This document shows positions 1 to 11,960 of a stretch of 64,000 nt of DNA, in pieces. Made by a program: the position numbers and the translations under genes. The notes below the pieces were generated by a model. It was given only the letters and a program-made list of their open reading frames with translations. It made no database searches and was not told the DNA's origin. Each line of letters opens with the position of its first letter. Positions within the stretch are counted from its first letter, which is position 1. This DNA comes from Isoperla grammatica (taxonomy: Eukaryota; Arthropoda; Insecta; Plecoptera; Perlodidae): the NCBI GenBank assembly GCA_945910005.1, contig OX246743.1, positions 5,059,518 to 5,123,517 of the forward strand, given 5' to 3'.

Positions 1-170
1 ATAATTAGAGAATTAGCTACGATAGATTTCTGGATTTTTCTGCAAAATTCGTAAAGACAAATATAGAAAATATGGCAGATTAAATACCCTCCTGATAATG
101 ATGGGCCTCAAACACCCGTGTTCAACATTACAGTTTATGGTTATCAGGCGCGTCGGAACGTTTTTGATAT

Positions 171-194
171 GGGGGGAGGGGGGGGGGGGGGGGG
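171..194. repeat. Poly-G tract
   Basis: A run of 23 G interrupted by one A. It is one of about a dozen G or C homopolymer tracts scattered through the window, and could form a quadruplex on the plus strand. Confidence 0.9.
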
Positions 195-418
195 CAATTT
201 CAGACTCAATATATAAAACGGGGAAAAAAAAAAGGTAGTTTATATACTGTATCAACCCTCCACAAATCCACTAGTTATCCACTCGCATGGTTTAACTTGT
301 ACTCGCATCGAGATGGGAGATATAGCTGGGCCGCTGGAGGCAATTTCGCCGTAAGCACATATGTGTTCTTGTGTATAAGTTGTATATGTTTACACACAAA
401 AATATAGCAATTGTAATA

Positions 419-479
419 TGATCCCGACTGGAGACCAAACGCAGACCTTCCAACTCTCAATTGAGCTACCGGGTCCGCC
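419..479 (-). repeat. tRNA-like fragment (SINE head or pseudo-tRNA)
   Basis: On the minus strand the sequence reads like a tRNA 5' half, with an A-box-like GGTAGCTCAATTGAGAG followed by a degraded B-box region (GTTTGGTCTCC in place of GGTTCRANNCC). The acceptor stem does not close, so this is not a working tRNA. It is probably the head of an old SINE. Confidence 0.35.
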
Positions 480-654
480 TTATTATATTTTTTGCGTTTT
501 TTTTTTTAATTAGTGATGATTGTTGAAAAATACAGGCCAGTTCCGTCGCGAAACGTAAAATTTAAAATTATACGTCATAATTGATTTTATTAATAATGCA
601 AAATAAATAACCCATTCGTCAGTTATTGCAACGAACGCAATATAAGAAATACAT

Positions 655-674
655 TATATATATATATATATATA
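655..674. repeat. (TA)n microsatellite
   Basis: About ten TA dinucleotides in AT-rich DNA. Confidence 0.9.
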
Positions 675-675
675 T

Positions 676-1756
676 TAATATTATACTATAGCTAATATAC
701 ATGATGGTAGTAATTTTAATATATTGGTTCATAAATTTTTAACCAATTTTACCAAAGGGGCGATGCACCATTATTATTTAAGACATTAATTAAAATACGG
801 TTTTTCATTTTAAAATAAGATCGTAATATACAGTTTGTTTTAATGTACGGATCAGATGTTACCGATGTTGTACAGGCCGGTAAGGCGTCACACTTTTCCA
901 TCGACACGTACGCGTTTAAAAAGAGTAAACCCCTTTCCTGCCGGGCATTTCCCTCATAGTCGCCCCTTAAAACAAGAAAGACTAAGGGTCGCGTATTGAG
1001 TTACTGTAATCGCTGTGGGATCTCCTCTTCTTTTAGAACGAGACAACGAACGCAAGCATCGTTTCTTATTGCACTCGATTTAACCCACCTCGATCGGCTC
1101 AACTTACTGCAGGCTGTACGGTAGGTAATCTACCCAATTAATTTAAAGCTACTTTTCGCCGACAAATTGCCGTGGTTTCAAGCTTGAGGTCAACGACTTG
1201 AGCTTTCTAACTTGTGTGCGAGAGTTTCGAGATAGTCGTGCTTTCATGCGTTTACTTTCATGGCCGTAACAGCGTGGGTAGGATACAACATGTTGTATAT
1301 AATGTATAACCTACGCATTTATATAATTAGTTATGTTCACCCAAGTGAGAACAAAATAACAAATAGTGACTAAGAGCAAACGGCTATAGCCGTCTCGGTT
1401 CACATAAAGTGACTAGATTGACGGAGGAAATAATAGAGCCACAGCAGTACATTTCACTTGTTTGGTTTTCGCTTTAAGGACATCACAACACTGCTATTTT
1501 CTAGCGTTGCACAATGCGTAATTTTTTAAAATGATTTATGGCGAAAACTAGAAGTCTCTATCTTGTACCAGGAATTAATAATAAATTATTGTAATGACCC
1601 AAATTTTGGTGGTGCGCGCGCATCCCATAACAGTGACGTAACGCGTGCGCGTTTTTCAAGCTGGATACGCCAAAATATGGGACAAGCGTCGTGAGAAACT
1701 CTCGCTGTAGCTGAAGTTATGTGCTCAGAGAAAAATAAATGGTATCGTCGTGTTCT
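676..1756. other. Unassigned single-copy-looking DNA
   Basis: No gene, repeat array or RNA gene is recognised. The only local structure noticed is a 14-bp perfect palindrome, ACGGCTATAGCCGT, near 1379. The small open frame at 1586-1780 minus has no recognisable features. Confidence 0.5.
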
Positions 1757-2178
1757 GCGATCTGTTCTCTTCAATAACATTGTTAACAGGGAAGGATTCC
1801 TCTATACGTCAAAAACCGCACAAAATTTTAATTTATATATTATATCACAAGAATGGGCTTTGAAATCGAAAATCTGAAACAACAGCGCACTGTGGTTTAG
1901 TAAGCTCTACATACTGAATGCTCTTAGTTGTGTTTTACATTTTAATCGGTATGTGTTTTTATATAATTAATTTTATTAATAAATTATCGAATTAATAATC
2001 AAAATAACTACGCTAATGGTTATATTCGATTCAGTCTGTAGGGCTTACCAAAACACATTGCGCTGTTGATTTACATTTTCGATTTCTTGTTGCAATCTTG
2101 ACATATAATTAAATAATGAAAATGTTCTGCGGTTTTTCACGTAGAGACTAAACATTTTTATTGAACAGAAACCATAGT
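1757..2178. mobile_element. MITE-like element with long inverted arms
   Basis: The two ends are long imperfect inverted repeats. The left arm (about 1765-1920) contains AAAAACCGCA, GAAATCGAAAAT and CAACAGCGCA. The reverse complement of the right arm (about 2015-2170) carries the same blocks in the same order with similar spacing. The arms differ by scattered substitutions and small indels, so the element is old. No ORF and no clear target-site duplication are visible. A foldback or MITE-type non-autonomous DNA transposon is the likely class. Confidence 0.65.
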
Positions 2179-2395
2179 ATTGATTAATTTTTCTAGTCTT
2201 GAATTTCACTTATTTAGTGTATTTTTAACAACATCCAAAAGGATAAAAGAATATTTTCATACTGACATATAGCCACGTGCATGCAGAAAAATATACACAA
2301 AAGTTCACTTATAATTCGTTTCATATGTGCCAGTATTTGTGTGATATTTCCATGCGTGTTTTGTTGATGACTCGCGCGGCAGCCGCCGCTGACTC

Positions 2396-2480
2396 TACTA
2401 CCGTTGAGTGAGTTCTCACTCAACGCTACTACTGTACTACCGTTGAGTGAGAAATATTCTCACTCAACGGTACTACTGTA
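2396..2480. repeat. Tandem hairpin pair
   Basis: Two neighbouring inverted repeats use the same words. TACCGTTGAGTGAG is followed by CTCACTCAACG, and then the arrangement repeats with a longer arm. The second hairpin has arms of about 20 bp with one mismatch around a short AT loop. The CTACTACTGTA linker is also repeated. Confidence 0.7.
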
Positions 2481-2823
2481 GTTGAAACAACTTTCCCTGG
2501 GTTTAAATAATCCCACTACAATGGCGAGTGCTTGGGTTACATTAATATCGCGGGGTTTTCATGTTGGCTGCAGTGACAGCATCTAAGTACACAGAATCCA
2601 AACTTCTTGTAAACATTTGACGCCATTCTGTCAGTTGACACTTCGACAATCTAGGGAGCCTAAATGTAATTGATTTAATATCTAGCTTATATTCAGCACA
2701 GCCGTAAAACAGGTGCACAATAGCGGGTATTAATTAACATTACATAATTGCAGTAACAATACAGCAACAAACAACCAGGCGCACCATTAATCACAATCGT
2801 GACGTATATTCAGACGCGACGAG

Positions 2824-5470
2824 GCAGTGTTGCCAAGTGGTGGACCGCGCGGTTGCCATTTACAGTATCTTGTCTTCTAAGTTAGCATGAAGCAGTGTTG
2901 CCATTTACAGTGTCTTAGGTTCGCATAAAGCAGTGTTGCCTAGTGGTGGACCGCGTGATTGCCATTTACAGTATCTTGTCTTCTAAGTTAGCATGAAGCA
3001 GTGTTGCCATTTACAGTGTCTTAGGTTCACATGAAGCAGTGTTGCCAAGTAGTGACCGCTCGGTTGCCATTTACAGTGTCTTAGGTTCACATGAAGCAGT
3101 GTTGCCAAGTAGTGACCGCTCGGTTGCCATTTACAGTGTCTTAGGTTCACATGAAGCAGTGTTGCCAAGTAGTGACCGCGCGGTTGCCATTTACAGTGTC
3201 TTAGGTTCGCATGAAGCAGTGTTGCCAAGTGGTTACCCCGCGGTTGCCATTTACAGTCTCTTAGGTTCACATGAAGCACTGTTGCCAAGTAGTGACCGCG
3301 CGGTTGCCATTTACAGTGTCTTAGGTTCGCATGAAGCAGTGTTGCCAAGTAGTGACCGCGCGGTTGCCATTTACAGTGTCTTAGGTTCACATGAAGCACT
3401 GTTGCCAAGTAGTGACCGCGCGGTTGCCATTTACAGTGTCTTAGGTTCACATGAAGCAGTGTTGCCAAGTGGTGACCGCGCGGTTGCCATTTACAGTCTC
3501 TTAGGTTCGCATGAAGCACTGTTGCCAAGTAGTGACCCCGCGGTTGCCATTTACAGTGTCTTAGGTTCACATGAAGCACTGTTGCCAAGTGGTGACCGCG
3601 CGGTTGCCATTTACAGTCTCTTAGGTTCGCATGAAGCACTGTTGCCAAGTAGTGACCGCGCGGTTGCCATTTACAGTGTCTTAGGTTCGCATGAAGCACT
3701 GTTGCCAAGTAGTGACCGCGCGGTTGCCATTTACAGTCTCTTAGGTTCGCATGAAGCACTGTTGCCAAGTGGTGACCGCGCGGTTGCCATTTACAGTGTC
3801 TTAGGTTCGCATGAAGCACTGTTGCCAAGTAGTGACCGCGCGGTTGCCATTTACAGTGTCTTAGGTTCACATGAAGCAGTGTTGCCAAGTGGTGACCGCG
3901 CGGTTGCCATTTACAGTCTCTTAGGTTCGCATGAAGCACTGTTGCCAAGTAGTGACCGCGCGGTTGCCATTTACAGTGTCTTAGGTTCACATGAAGCAGT
4001 GTTGCCAAGTGGTGACCGCGCGGTTGCCATTTACAGTCTCTTAGGTTCGCATGAAGCACTGTTGCCAAGTAGTGACCGCGCGGTTGCCATTTACAGTGTC
4101 TTAGGTTCGCATGAAGCAGTGTTGCCAAGTAGTGACCGCGCGGTTGCCATTTACAGTGTCTTAGGTTCGCATGAAGCAGTGTTGCCAAGTGGTGACCCCA
4201 CGGTTGCCATTTACAGTGTCTTAGGTTCACATGAAGCAGTGTTGCCAAGTGGTGACCGCGCGGTTGCCATTTACAGTGTCTTAGGTTCACATGAAGCAGT
4301 GTTGCCAAGTGGTGACCGCGCGGTTGCCATTTACAGTGTCTTAGGTTCGCATGAAGCACTGTTGCCAAGTAGTGACCGCGCGGTTGCCATTTACAGTGTC
4401 TTAGGTTCGCATGAAGCAGTGTTGCCAAGTGGTGACCCCGCGGTTGCCATTTACAGTGTCTTAGGTTCGCATGAAGCAGTGTTGCCAAGTGGTGACCCCG
4501 CGGTTGCCATTTACAGTGTCTTAGGTTCGCATGAAGCAGTGTTGCCAAGTGGTGACCCCGCGGTTGCCATTTACAGTGTCTTAGGTTCGCATGAAGCAGT
4601 GTTGCCAAGTGGTGACCCCGCGGTTGCCATTTACAGTGTCTTAGGTTCGCATGAAGCAGTGTTGCCAAGTGGTGACCCCGCGGTTGCCATTTACAGTGTC
4701 TTAGGTTCGCATGAAGCAGTGTTGCCAAGTGGTGACCGCGCGGTTGCCATTTACAGTGTCTTGTCTTCTAAGTTAGCATGAAGCCGTGTTGCCATTTACA
4801 GTGTCTTACAGGTTCGCATAAAGCAGTTTTGCCAAGTGGTGACCACGCGGTTGCCATTTACAGTGTCTTAGGTTCGCATGAAGCAGTGTTGCCAAGTGGT
4901 GGACCGCGCGGTTGCCATTTACAGTGTCATGTCTTATAAGTTAGCATGAAGCCGTGTTGCCATTTACAGTGTCTTACAGGTTCGCATAAAGCAGTTTTGC
5001 CAAGTGGTGACCACGCGGTTGCCATTTACAGTGTCTTAGGTTCGCATGAAGCAGTGTTGCCAAGTGGTGACCGCGCGGTTGCCATTTACAGTGTCTTAGG
5101 TTCGCATAAAGCAGTGTTGCCAAGCGGTGACCACGCGGTTGCCATTTACAGTGTCTTAGGTTCGCATAAAGCAGTGTTGCCAAGTAGTGACCACGCGGTT
5201 GCCATTTACAGTGTCTTAGGTTCGCATAAAGCAGTGTTGCCAAGTGGTGGACCGCGCGGTTGCCATTTACAGTGTCTTGTCTTCTAAGTTAGCATGAAGC
5301 CGTGTTGCCATTTACAGTGTCTTAGGTTCGCATGAAGCAGTGTTGCCAAGCGGTGACCACGCGGTTGCCATTTACAGTGTCTTAGGTTCGCATAAAGCAG
5401 TGTTGCCAAGTGGTGACCGCGCGGTTGCCATTTACAGTGTCTTAGGTTCGCATGAAGCAGTGTAACCAAG
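2824..5470. repeat. 60-bp minisatellite array, about 44 copies
   Basis: Tandem units contain GGTTGCCATTTACAGTGTC, then a CTTAGGTTCRCATGAAGC block and GTTGCCAAGTRGTGACC. From 3061 to 4800 there are 29 consecutive units of exactly 60 bp without an indel, differing at a few recurrent positions (CAGT/CACT, GTC/CTC, AGTGACC/GGTGACC, CGCG/CCCG). The flanks at 2824-3030 and 4760-5470 are a more divergent mosaic: they carry GTCTTCTAAGTTAGCATG, GGTGGACC and GTCTTACAGG variants in a longer-period arrangement. Because 60 is divisible by three and the unit lacks stops in some frames, 580-residue open frames appear on both strands. They are artefacts of the repeat. The array is followed directly by ordinary sequence at 5471. 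Confidence 0.97.
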
Positions 5471-6420
5471 TGACGAACTTCGTTGACCCAACGTAAGGTG
5501 TCTCGAGCTTACGAATAGTCAGCATTTTGTACTTCACTCATCTAAACAGGCTCATTAAAGATATTTTACATCCTTGGGTTGGATACCTGGTTGCATAACC
5601 GAGTGGGCGTGACTAACGAGGCTTGTGTACTCTAGACTAAACAGAAAGATACGTTTACGAATGTGTGAAATAAAGCCAGGAATGCAAATGGCAGTAGATA
5701 AAGGTCTAGTGCCGGCATGACACTATACATTGGGGCCAGTACGTACATACTACATGGATACATAGCGTATATTCAAAACTGATGTTAGAAACAGTTCAAA
5801 TGTTCCAAATAGCGTAGCCAATATAGACACACAGCTCGGTTGCATAGCATTGCTTTTTGTTTGGTTGTACTGTACTGCGATTACCGTCAGATCAAATATT
5901 GAGCTCCATATTTAGGTCAGGAACTGAAACCAATATGTATTCAAGTATCGTTTGTGAGTATGGTCAATACATTGGGGTGGGTCGAGTCATAGATGTTGCC
6001 TGGTACCCCCACCCTACACCCCACGTCTGTGGTACATATTATAAGTATGCCCCATTACATTACCTATACGGCACCGCACGTATGTTGTACATATTATGCA
6101 GTATGCACTATTACAGCATTACAGCAAACAAAAAGAGCAAAAACAAACCTGTCATTAAGAATTCATTGCGGATCCAGCAGACATCGATATCGATATGAGA
6201 CAAGTTCACTTTTATAGTTTCTATATTTATCGTGTATCGGTTATATTCGTTTCCAGCATGAGTAATTCAAGATACGCTTGTAGGTCACAGACTAAACAAT
6301 TATGCATTCAATGTAAAAGAAATTAAAACCGAACAGTTCGGGAGTCAATTGCAGCAATAACGCGTTCTTCATTTCTCAGTGTGGAGTGGAACAGTGAGGT
6401 TTGCTTTAAGTTCTTATGTA
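5471..6420. other. Unassigned DNA
   Basis: No gene or element is recognised. Overlapping open frames at 5857-6217 have no domain-like features. Local words such as GGTACATATTATAAGTATGCC and TTGTACATATTATGCAGTATGC around 6030-6110 suggest a decayed direct repeat. Confidence 0.4.
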
Positions 6421-6450
6421 GTTTTTTTTTTGGGGGGGGGGGGGGGGAGG
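6421..6450. repeat. Poly-T followed by poly-G
   Basis: T11 runs directly into G17. It lies just past the 3' end of the minus-strand LINE fragment, so the T run may be its poly(A) tail read on the plus strand. Confidence 0.7.
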
Positions 6451-7160
6451 AGAAGCAATTTATTAAATTATAAACAAGCAGGATTACATACATTCTTCAT
6501 AAAATTTCCTTAGTGCATAACTTTTAACATTTTAACATAAAATTAAGACAAAAGCATAAAGGTTGGCAATTCGAAAAGACAATACATTATATAACATGAG
6601 GAAAAAAGTTGAAAAAAACCCTCTTTGGTAGAGAATAAGTCTAAACTTAATTAAATGAGTGAACACAAATCATTATAGCAGCTACTCTCTTGAAATGAAA
6701 TTGGCTTTAGTAACATTGAACAAAATGACAGAATTAAAGTAAAATATGTTTCGTACGTTTATGTTTGTATCTTTTATAATAATATTTAAGAGAAGCTAGA
6801 CTGTAGTCTCCTAGACTAGAAATTAAATTATTATGAACATTCACAGTAGGCTTCATTTAGAGTAAAGGCGATCCGTGATTTTAAACAGAAAATCCTTAGT
6901 AGTAGGTAGATTAAAAACGTTGTGTATGTCGAATATCTTCGTGGTAAATTTTCTGCCATTCTTAAACATTATTCTGTACTATTTGAAGTTTTCTGTAGTT
7001 AGATGGGCAGGTAGAACGCCATACTGGGCATGCATACTTGAGAATTGGCCTAATTATCATAGTGTACACAATTAATTTATTTTGTTTGTTCATATGATTA
7101 TGTCTGTTAAATAAGGGATACAATCTCATGTAGTTATGCTCCCCGATAGGCGCGTGCAAG
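6433..7160 (-). mobile_element. 5'-truncated LINE copy
   Basis: This is the extent inferred for the retrotransposon fragment. It holds the coding remains at 6735-7159 and the 3' UTR with an AATAAA-like AATAAATTGC near its end. Severe 5' truncation is the usual outcome of target-primed reverse transcription. No target-site duplication was identified. Confidence 0.6.
6735..7159 (-). pseudogene. LINE reverse transcriptase C-terminal fragment, frameshifted
   Basis: On the minus strand, the frame starting at 7159 encodes RLYPLFNRHNHMNKQNKL and then IRPILKYACPVWRSTCPSN plus KLQIVQNNV. This is the conserved tail found just downstream of the reverse-transcriptase palm in Jockey/CR1/R1-type non-LTR retrotransposons: a Y.t.IRPIL.Ya.pVW motif followed by a KLQ..QN helix. 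The frame stops after QNNV. Two further pieces continue it in other frames: FNLPTTKDFLFKITDRLYSK (about 6855-6914) and a basic tail ending KRTKHILL (near 6735). At least two frameshifts separate the parts, so the copy is dead. The 5' end is truncated near 7145-7160, and about 300 bp of AT-rich 3' UTR runs down to the T/G tract at 6421-6450. Family assignment beyond LINE is uncertain. Confidence 0.8.
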
Positions 7161-7376
7161 TGTCGTGCAGTCGTGCTTGTTAGGTTGACGACACCGCCTC
7201 GATCGACAACCAGAGACTATATCACCCGACAGATGTGTATTTATATAATACGTCACTAGTGCGGTAGTTCTCGCAAGGGCGTTGTTTTTGGAGCGCTGCT
7301 GTATCTGAATTATGCACAGTGGAAGCTTGGTAAATGGTGACGAGGGTATATAAGCCCGGATGCTTTAACACCCTCC

Positions 7377-7428
7377 GGAGAGCGCCGAGAAACGAGGGGA
7401 GGGAGGGGGCAGGGGAGGGGGGGGGGGA
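7377..7428. repeat. G-rich low-complexity tract
   Basis: Purine-rich sequence with several runs of four or more G, including about nine in a row at the end. It is a potential plus-strand quadruplex. Confidence 0.8.
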
Positions 7429-7808
7429 GACAACGTGGAGGTGAAATTATATTTTTTTAAACTCAAAACGCTTAACTGGGTGTGGGTGGGAACGGCCGAG
7501 TAAGGCTTAAAGAATTGTATTTATAATTAACTAAATCCGAGTTGTTTTCTGTATTTTTATGTTTTGTTTATAACAATATTAATACAGCTTAGATTCTGCT
7601 TCGGTTTTGAACGTACATTAGAGATTACGCAGTGTTTGTGCGTGTGGACAATAGACGTGATAAAGACCTTGATTTAAATTTCAAATGCGGGATTACACGA
7701 GAGACTGTGGGGAAAAATTGTGTTTTAGCTCTCCATAAAAGGTAGCCTAGTCTCAATGAAGATATTCCTTACAGACCATTATATAAAAGTGTGTACAGTA
7801 AGTTGTCG

Positions 7809-7873
7809 TGGAGGCAGTACCACTCCACTGAGGCAGTACCACTCTCCACTGAGGCAGTACTACTTTCCACTGA
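7809..7873. repeat. Three-copy ~22-bp tandem repeat
   Basis: GAGGCAGTACCACT...CCACT occurs three times in a row with small length differences. Confidence 0.85.
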
Positions 7874-8517
7874 TATATTGTTCACAGTGTTCGCCAAACA
7901 TTACAACCAACGATAATAGGATCACACAGTAAAGGCGTTTATAGAAGCTAGTTCATTTAATTATGGCCGTTATAAAAATGTAGTGAAATTAGTATCTTCC
8001 ACAACAGAGCAGCTCCATTTTGAATTAATATGAGCTCGTAATCACATTTTACGGTTGCAATAATTATAACGACTATTATGAGTGGTCCTGTATTTTTAAT
8101 GGACGTTTACAGAGGATGTGGATGTAAGTACATACGAGCAGTCCTCATACCGAAATACTCAGTTGGAAAGAGCTACCTTGTTCCACTGGATTCCACTACA
8201 TCACGTGCTTGCATGAAAAACTGATCTTTTTTGATTAAATGCGATTTTTATTTAGTGGCTAAAAACAAAAACATTATTTTATCTGAAGACAGAACATTTT
8301 TCGTGCAGTTTTATTTCTGTGTAGAAGATTAATTTTGTTGTAGCACTAGAAAAATGTGTTTTAAATTTAAATGTTGTTCTAGCACACAAGGTCCCATTCA
8401 TTTTTTAAACTAAATTGCAAAGAAAAATGTTCCATTTCTTGGAATGATAATCAAGTCTGTTTCCAGAATATTTCAAATCTAACACTACCAATGTGTGTTA
8501 TATTTTTACACTTTAAA
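7874..8517. other. Unassigned AT-rich DNA
   Basis: Nothing recognised on either strand. Confidence 0.5.
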
Positions 8518-8655
8518 TGTGTCTTACAAGTATTACACAGCTTTACTACACAGCTTTACAACACAGTTTTACTACACAGCTTTACTACACAGCTTCACTA
8601 CACAGCTTTACAACACAGTTTTACTACACAGCTTCCTACACAGCTTTACAACTTT
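8518..8655. repeat. 13-bp minisatellite, about 10 copies
   Basis: Units of the form ACACAGCTTTACT with CAA/CTA and AGTTTT variants. The tandem produces the tyrosine- and threonine-rich open frames here, which are not genes. Confidence 0.9.
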
Positions 8656-9720
8656 TAATTACAAAAAAATGCTCTGCTACTAACTACAAGAAAAGCAATG
8701 ACTTTTCTTGTAAAATGATTATTCAATGTCTCCAATTGTGGATATTTCTTCATTCGACAGTCGATATTGACACTCAGAAGACGGTTCAGAGTAAATATTG
8801 ATTCTGTATTTTCACATCTGTACTCGTGATAAGTTTAGCGGTTACCTTATATTATTTTCTTACGTAATGTAGTTTTGGTAATTAATATTACATAAGGCAC
8901 GTAAAAACAAACCTAGAACAATGTCTTTGATACACCGTTGTTCAGAAACTCTACTGATAACAGCGTACCTATCGCAATTATCTATCTAATTGCGCTCCGA
9001 TATTTGCAATGCAACACCGCCCAGTATTTTATCCGCCACTGGCATCAACAAGAGTTCTCCACACATGTGCTGTTTATTTCGTGTACAACCTCGATTTAGT
9101 TAACTTTAATCAGCGATGTATTACGTTTAATTAAATACACACAATATTGCGTTTAAATTTGATTAAATAAGAAAACATGAAATGTTCTTGAAAATGACTG
9201 AATCCGTACAACCGAAAATATTGAATCCACTTTTGAATATTATCCATAAACAGTATAAACTACTGCTGGCTTGTTTCAAAGATAATAATATTATCTATAT
9301 AGAGTCTGCCAAAGTCAAGGCGGGAACCCGCTTCCGCGAATAGCCAGTGCACTGCCCATTTATAATAGGTCGTGGTGTTTTTACAGACACCTATATCTCA
9401 GTAAATATACATAATTAACTCATATGTTCTATGTTACGTGCAGCACCAACTCTCTATTGAGACATTATACACAACCGAACATGGGAAAACGTACAATTAC
9501 GATCGCGATGCCGTTTACGATGCCGACAATCGTGATTATGGCTCTAGACTTGCGTATAATTTCAACTCCGTGGTTTAAGCAGACAGGCCGACGTGTTATG
9601 AGAGGTGGTGGTGCCCAGTAGTAGGCCGCAGAGATGTAAAGAACGGTTGACGTACGCATGTTGCTGTGTTTGAAACACTTTCAGCTGCCAATAACCTATG
9701 AACATTCTCCTCCTTGGTAC
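8656..9720. other. Unassigned DNA
   Basis: No gene or element is recognised. Around 9310-9360 a minus-strand GGGTTCCCGCC resembles a tRNA B-box, but no A-box partner is visible. Confidence 0.4.
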
Positions 9721-9906
9721 CCACTAGGAAGCATTGAGACACGGCCAGGTAATCACTGCATTGACACGTGTGTGTAAAGCAGACAACAGTGTGTTAGTTA
9801 GACTATGATGCGGTCTAGATGACTAGGAAGCATTGAGACACGGCCAGGTAATCACTGCATTGACACGTGTGTGTAAAGCCGACAACTAGACTATGATGCG
9901 GTCTAG
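9721..9906. repeat. Two-copy ~90-bp tandem duplication
   Basis: The block ACTAGGAAGCATTGAGACAC through ACTATGATGCGGTCTAG occurs twice. The second copy lacks about 12 bp (the CAGTGTGTTAGT segment). The two are otherwise nearly identical, so the duplication is recent. Confidence 0.9.
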
Positions 9907-10149
9907 GCCGACATTGATCAACACATGGCTGGAATTATTACTGACCACATCAAAGGTGTAGGGTCAGCCTGCGGATACACAGTACACACCGCAAGCCAAG
10001 TGAATCGATACTGCACATCCACCTATGAGTCCCTTCATTAATCAGGCATGGGCTATTGATCCTAGTATTTTCAAGCCGGTGTAGCTTCGTATAATTAATT
10101 ACACGTTACGTTTCGGAAAACTGATCTTCAGTTGTAACAATTGGTCTAG

Positions 10150-10490
10150 CAATTGTGTATGTGTACACTAAACTGTTGCAGTGTTCGTACACTTAACTGT
10201 TGGAGCCTGTGTATGCGTACACTAAACTGTTGCAGTGTTCCTACACTTAACTGTTGGTGCCTGTGTATGCATACACTAAACTGTTGCAATGTTCGCACAT
10301 TTAACTGTTGGAGTCTGTGTTGCATACACTAAACTGTTGCAGTGTTCGTACACTTAACTGTTGGTGCCTGTGTATGCATACACTTAACTGTTGCAGTGTT
10401 CGTACACTTAACTGTTGGTGCCTGTGTATGCATACACTTAACTGTTGCAGTGTTCGTACACTTAACTGTTGGAGCCAGTGTATGTATATT
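10150..10490. repeat. 54-bp minisatellite, about 6 copies
   Basis: Each 54-bp unit is itself a diverged dimer of about 27 bp: GTATGCATACACTAAACTG is followed by GTTCGTACACTTAACTG. Spacing at 10171, 10225 and 10279 is exactly 54 bp. The cysteine-rich open frame across the unit is a repeat artefact. Confidence 0.95.
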
Positions 10491-10514
10491 ATGCGCCTGT
10501 GACGTCACGTGAGG

Positions 10515-11485
10515 CTATGGATGAAATAAGAAGCTTTTGTTCATCAACGCGAAAACTATAGATGAAATAAGAAGCTTTTGTTCGTCGTCGTGAAAAATAT
10601 CGATGAAATAAGAAGCTTTTGTTCTTCAACGCGAAAACTATGGATGAAATAAGAAGCTTTTGTTCATCAACGTGAAAACTATGGATGAAATAAGAAGCTT
10701 TCGTTCATCAACGCGAAAACTATGGATGAAACTTGAGATCGTCAACGTGAAAACTATGGATGAAATATGAAACTCGAGATCGTCAACGCGAAAACTATGG
10801 ATGAAATAAGAAGCTTTTGTTCATCAACGCGAAAACTATGGATAAATAAAGAAGCTTTTGTTTGTCAACGTGAAAACTATGGATGAAATATGAAGCTTTT
10901 GTTCGTCGACGTGAAAACTATGGATGAAATAAGAAGCTTTTGTTCATCAACGTGAAAACTATGGATGAAATAAGAAGCTTTTGTTCATCAACGCGAAAAC
11001 TATGGATAAATAAAGAAGCTTTTGTTTGTCAACGTGAAAACTATGGATGAAATATGAAGCTTTTGTTCGTCGACGTGAAAACTATGGATGAAATAAGAAG
11101 CTTTTGTCGTCAACGTGAAAACTATGGATGTAATAAGAAGCTTTTGTTCATCAACGCGAAAACTATGGATGAAATAAGAAGCTTTTGTTCATCAACGCGA
11201 AAACTATGGATAAATAAAGAAGCTTTTGTTTGTCAACGTGAAAACTATGGATGAAATAAGAAGCTTTTGTTCGTCAACGTGAAAACTATGGATGAAATAA
11301 GAAGCTTTTGTTCGTCGACGTGAAAACTATGGATGAAATAAGAAGCTTTTGTTCGTCAACGCAAAAACTATGGATGAATTAAGAAGCTTTGGTTCATCAA
11401 CGCGAAAACTATGGATGAAACTTGAGATCGTCAACGCAAAAGCTATGGATGAATTAAGAAGCTTTTGTTCATCAACGTGAACATG
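10515..11485. repeat. 41-bp minisatellite, about 23 copies
   Basis: Units read GAAAACTATGGATGAAATAA, then GAAGCTTTTGTTCRTCAACG. Shorter variants carry ACTTGAGATCGTCAACG in place of the HindIII-site part (around 10731, 10771 and 11420). A block of about three units (GATAAATAAAGAAGC, then TTTGTCAACGTG, then ATATGAAGC) recurs near 10842, 11004 and 11209, which indicates higher-order amplification. Confidence 0.95.
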
Positions 11486-11591
11486 AGACTTAACACTTTG
11501 TTTTAATCTATCAAATAACATCAATTAGAACTTCATGTGGCTGGATCGGCGGTATGAATCTGTAATGGATAGAGTGGACTGTGGCTGTAGC

Positions 11592-11616
11592 TGTGTGTGT
11601 GTGTGTGTGTGTGTGT
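11592..11616. repeat. (GT)n microsatellite
   Basis: About twelve GT dinucleotides. Confidence 0.95.
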
Positions 11617-11904
11617 CATAACACAATGTAAGCGATAGATAAGGTGCCTTGGTAATGCGGAGAAGAGCCCCACAGCTATTTCAATTCGTTTTTTTATTCG
11701 TTCCTTTTAACCATACTTTATCTCGACGCAACTATTTATGGAACAGAATGCACTAGTATTTCATTTTTACTGTTTATAAACGTATAAACGGACACTTGCC
11801 CTGCCTACACTTTTGTCCACTGTTCTATTTCATAGCGAATACATGAATGCATTGCATAGTTGATTTGTGTGCATGGTGTAGCTAGGATAGTTCTGCCCTG
11901 AACC

Positions 11905-11960
11905 CAGTGGCGTAACTAAGGGGGGGTTTAGGGGGTTTAAACCCCCCCCCCCCGAAACTA
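11905..11960 (+). mobile_element. Possible DNA-transposon terminus (hAT-like CAGTGGCGTA)
   Basis: CAGTGGCGTAACTAAGGGGG is followed by a G/T run and a C tract that can fold on itself. CAGTGGCGTA-type starts are common at hAT ends. No matching right end or 8-bp duplication was found, so this may be a fragment. Confidence 0.35.

Noticed and set aside
2983..4781. Two 580-residue antiparallel open frames that look like a giant repeat protein
   Set aside because: They exist on both strands only because the unit is 60 bp and lacks stops. They start and end with the array and have no unique coding sequence.
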